Shown here in pieces: positions 5,694 through 7,395 of a DNA stretch of 7,395 nt; positions within the stretch are counted from its first letter, which is position 1; each line of letters begins with the position of its first letter. Source of the DNA: an uncultured Pseudomonadales bacterium (lineage in GTDB: Bacteria; Pseudomonadota; Gammaproteobacteria; Pseudomonadales; IMCC2047). Position numbers and translations under genes: made by a program. Under the pieces are notes generated by a model, which was not told the origin of the DNA, did no database searches, and saw nothing but the letters and a program-made list of their open reading frames with translations. The stretch covers positions 1 through 7,395 of the forward strand of contig CAMYKE010000143.1 of the NCBI GenBank assembly GCA_947258895.1, given 5' to 3'.

Positions 5694-5779
5694 ACGGGAT
5701 CGCCGATCTCCGCGCCAGGCCGGCTAGGCGTGATGGTCATAACGCCCGCGATAGCGTTGCAACGCGCTGGCTGAGGTCT

Positions 5780-6382
5780 TCAGGACTCCCGCAGCGCGGC
5801 TAACTCCACTCCATACTGTTTGCATGGAAAACTCTCGGTAATTTGCATGACTGGTTGTCCGCCGGCCAGAATGCGGTAGGTGCGATAAATCGCGTCGTCG
5901 CCGCGGGTCAAATTGGCATCCGGGTCGTCACCATCGGCGGCGGTCTCCACGCCGAAATCCATGATCTCGCGATAGGTCTCCAAACCGACTTCACGCAGGA
6001 TCTCGCCGATACCGATCTGGCCATCGAGCAGTTGCCGGGTGAGGTCCGGAGGCAACAGGCCCGTTTTGAGATAGGACGTGGCGAAGGTATAAATCGCATC
6101 GCTTTTCATGCCGCGCAGTTGCACGACGCGTTTTAACACCGAATCACCGGCGTTCGCATCGATCAGTCTTTTGGCTTCGCTCAGGACAACTGGCTCCTGC
6201 CACAGCACGTCCACCACAATCGGTTCCCAGAAGAAGGCTTCGATATTCTTGGTCACCGTACCATCTGTGACCAGCAATGTGCGCACGAACGGTGGCAGCC
6301 GAGCAAGGTTAAGGCTTTCATTGTTGAGGTTTACAAGCACATCACCTTCGACATAACCGCGGCTGGTAAAAAACTGTTTCAA
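5780..6382 (-). CDS. DUF98 / UbiC-like chorismate lyase family protein
   Basis: The 200-residue soluble protein carries the family hallmark L-P-P-F-V-R-T-L-L-V-T-D-G-T-V-T-K (29-45) followed by I-E-A-F-F (47-51), a central G-E-I-L-R-E-V-G-L-E (126-135), and the closing R-T-Y-R-I (167-171) with I-T-E-S-F-P (181-186). Such proteins share the chorismate pyruvate-lyase fold, and some act on chorismate; whether this one does is not shown, and UbiC identity is not claimed. It starts with TTG at 6382: GAGG lies seven bases upstream, and the next in-frame ATG (codon 92) would delete the hallmark. The TTG may keep expression low. It is convergent with the broken dehydrogenase and divergent from the zinc-ribbon gene, with no operon partner in view. 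Confidence 0.78.
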   Translation of the reverse strand: MKQFFTSRGYVEGDVLVNLNNESLNLARLPPFVRTLLVTDGTVTKNIEAFFWEPIVVDVLWQEPVVLSEAKRLIDANAGDSVLKRVVQLRGMKSDAIYTFATSYLKTGLLPPDLTRQLLDGQIGIGEILREVGLETYREIMDFGVETAADGDDPDANLTRGDDAIYRTYRILAGGQPVMQITESFPCKQYGVELAALRES

Positions 6383-6689
6383 GTTTACGCCTCACCCGGA
6401 TTTTCGAAACCGCTATCCTAACCCGATTCGTCCACCGCGTGCGAAAACTTTGCTGACGGATATCCGGCGTCACGGATGCAAGAGTCCGACTCACCTGAAT
6501 CGGGATGCATTCCGGTGGCGCGCGCCGTGCTGCAGGCGTGCGCAATATCTTCCGTAATTATTACTATCATTGTTGCGATTAATATTTACCTATTTAGAGC
6601 TTATTCTGGTAAAGTATTGGTATCTATCGGAAATATGGCAGAGTTTGCCCAATTTTTTAAGGAAACTGCAAGCAACAGAGAAGATGATG
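6383..6689. other. Intergenic region with AT-rich island
   Basis: About 307 bases between the divergent DUF98 and zinc-ribbon genes. The left part (6383-6540) resembles neighbouring GC content and carries the DUF98 ribosome site (6390-6393, minus strand) and a possible minus-strand -10 (TAGGAT, about 6417-6422). From about 6545 to 6690 the sequence turns strikingly AT-rich with runs of ATT/TTA, the likely promoter zone for the zinc-ribbon gene; no -35/-10 pair stands out. A reading frame from 6476 encodes a hydrophobic stretch but is not convincing as a gene. Confidence 0.4.
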
Positions 6690-6962
6690 ATGAAATGTTT
6701 TCTATGCCAATCCAACGTCGAGTTCGCCTCCGGTACTGGCGAATGCAAGCGCGTAAAATGTTCCAGATGCGGTGAGTACCAGATATCAAAAGCTGCACTC
6801 GAGGTGCTGCGCACCAGCCCCGAAATGCATTATCAGGTCGATGTCTCGGCACAACGGTCCTGGCTCAACCAGAAGCGCCGGCTTGCAACAACAACCCCGA
6901 CTATCGGCTCGCGCGAACTGAAACTCGTCCGCCGCCAGCGGTCTAGTTACAAGGCGAGTTAA
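6690..6962 (+). CDS. Small zinc-ribbon protein, hypothetical
   Basis: The 90-residue protein has a zinc-ribbon: C3-x-x-C6 and C24-x-x-C27 with the typical C-G-E-Y-Q-I-S (27-33) after the second knuckle, then a helix A-A-L-E-V-L (35-40). This C-x2-C...C-x2-C-G-x-Y-x-I-S pattern is widespread at the N-terminus of uncharacterised bacterial proteins. The remainder (45-90) is basic (many Arg and Lys) and matches nothing I recognise; it could bind nucleic acid. Three tandem ATGs lie at 6684, 6687 and 6690; the third is chosen because AGAGAAG (6677-6683) is then correctly spaced. The frame is open upstream to 6570, but that part reads as translated AT-rich noncoding DNA. It stands alone on its strand. 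Confidence 0.65.
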   Translation: MKCFLCQSNVEFASGTGECKRVKCSRCGEYQISKAALEVLRTSPEMHYQVDVSAQRSWLNQKRRLATTTPTIGSRELKLVRRQRSSYKAS

Positions 6963-7085
6963 TCTGACTATTTGCGTATTCCGGACCGGGTTTGCGCGCA
7001 ACGACCATGCGAGAGTTTTTGGGGCGGAGAACCGCTTCCAATAGCGCAGACGACTCATGTTAAAACCCTGGCCGGGCCTCCGAGC

Positions 7086-7137
7086 CAGACACCGGTGCTG
7101 GAGAACCGGGCCAACCCGCAGTGTCTGCAGCACCGGT
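7086..7137. repeat. Interleaved inverted repeats in a convergent gap
   Basis: ACCGGTGCTG (7091-7100) and CAGCACCGGT (7128-7137) are perfect 10-bp arms. CAGACAC (7086-7092) and GTGTCTG (7121-7127) are a second perfect pair. The order A-B-A'-B' is interleaved, so the pairs compete or could form a pseudoknot. A small CGGG-CCAA-CCCG hairpin (7107-7118) sits at the centre. It lies between the convergent zinc-ribbon and right-edge genes and may end one or both transcripts, although T runs are missing. Confidence 0.5.
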
Positions 7138-7140
7138 TAA

Positions 7141-7395
7141 CTAAATCGCACCCTTGAATCGCGCCGAATAACCCACCAGTTGGCAATCGTGGGCGCGTGC
7201 CTGCGCCGTCAACCTGTGTAACAGCGCCTGAAAGGAGTCGTGGGTTACCTCGATCACGTCCCTGGATGCCGCCCATACGTGCCACTTCTTGCGCAACAGT
7301 CCGGTTTTGTAAATTTTGACCTCGAGTCCTTCCAGGGTTTTGGACAGGGCGATCGCGTGCGCTTTGTCCTTGCTCTCATAGCTCAGGAAGTACTG
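7141..7395 (-). CDS. C-terminal part of a small protein, possibly RraB-like; 5' end outside window
   Basis: An open frame enters at the right edge and ends with TAG at 7141-7143, giving 84 residues. The visible order Y-F-L-S-Y (2-6), helix with K-A-H-A-I-A-L-S-K-T-L (11-21), strand V-K-I-Y-K (27-31), W-H-V-W-A-A (38-43), helix F-Q-A-L-L-H-R-L (54-61) and A-R-A-H-D-C-Q-L-V-G-Y (66-76) follows the strand-helix-strand-strand-helix plan of RraB-domain (RNase E inhibitor-like) proteins, which end each unit in A-x(3)-G-G-x-Y-D-G. The Y-D-G is replaced by V-G-Y, so the assignment is tentative. GC-rich codon use is consistent with a real gene. The start and any N-terminal domain are not visible. Confidence 0.55.
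   Translation of the reverse strand, partial: QYFLSYESKDKAHAIALSKTLEGLEVKIYKTGLLRKKWHVWAASRDVIEVTHDSFQALLHRLTAQARAHDCQLVGYSARFKGAI

Noticed and set aside
6476..6775. 99-residue frame with a hydrophobic stretch (I-I-T-I-I-V-A-I-N)
   Set aside because: The hydrophobic run comes from AT-rich DNA, there is no ribosome site before 6476, and its end overlaps the zinc-ribbon gene in a different frame. It cannot be fully excluded as a small membrane protein.
7059..7142. Integron attC-like site
   Set aside because: GTTAAAA (7059) and GTTAAC (near 7136) recall attC core sites, but neither fits GTTRRRY fully, the arms do not have attC layout, and no integrase or cassette array is present.

Overview
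The window looks like a chromosomal segment of a moderately GC-rich gammaproteobacterium, probably environmental or marine. This rests on the gene families seen: a SigF/ECF16-type sigma factor with an NrsF-like (DUF1109) membrane anti-sigma, a bacterial spondin-domain secreted protein, a YchJ (UPF0225) protein, a DUF4156 lipoprotein, a YliI-type PQQ sugar dehydrogenase and a DUF98/UbiC-like protein. No finer placement is supported. There are no tRNAs, rRNAs, CRISPR arrays, transposases or phage genes, so it reads as a core or semi-core region with several small uncharacterised genes.

Left part (1-1900, minus strand). A three-gene unit runs right to left: secreted spondin-domain protein, then ECF sigma factor, then membrane anti-sigma factor (cut by the window edge). 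Sigma and anti-sigma overlap by ATGA. A strong Shine-Dalgarno and an ECF-like promoter (GTAAC, 17 bases, CGTAT) precede the spondin gene, and a small stem-loop with a T run follows its stop. The arrangement suggests an autoregulated stress module in which the spondin protein is the most expressed output and some read-through supplies sigma and anti-sigma.

Middle part (1969-3955). Two paralogous genes of unknown function, transcribed divergently, flank a ychJ-like gene. Each protein carries two copies of a W-[YF]-x-x-[TA]-R-E-x(4)-G-P-Y unit spaced exactly 83 residues apart, resembling DUF6316-type proteins. The minus-strand copy has a good sigma70-like promoter whose -35 lies between the arms of a perfect 8-bp inverted repeat, a likely operator. 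The ychJ product ends before the second SEC-C motif that some relatives have, and a possible remnant of it lies in frame after the stop.

Right-middle part (4139-5620). A DUF4156 lipoprotein gene is followed 43 bases later by a PQQ-dependent aldose dehydrogenase gene. The latter is broken: roughly 50 codons, including the conserved R-N-P-Q segment that binds the cofactor, are missing and the two halves are in different frames.

Right part (5780-7395). A minus-strand DUF98/UbiC-like gene uses a TTG start. A plus-strand 90-residue zinc-ribbon protein lies beyond an AT-rich island. The 3' part of a minus-strand gene, possibly RraB-like, runs off the right edge. The convergent gap between the last two holds interleaved inverted repeats. 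The most novel material is the paired double-repeat proteins around ychJ, with the sigma/anti-sigma/spondin unit second.
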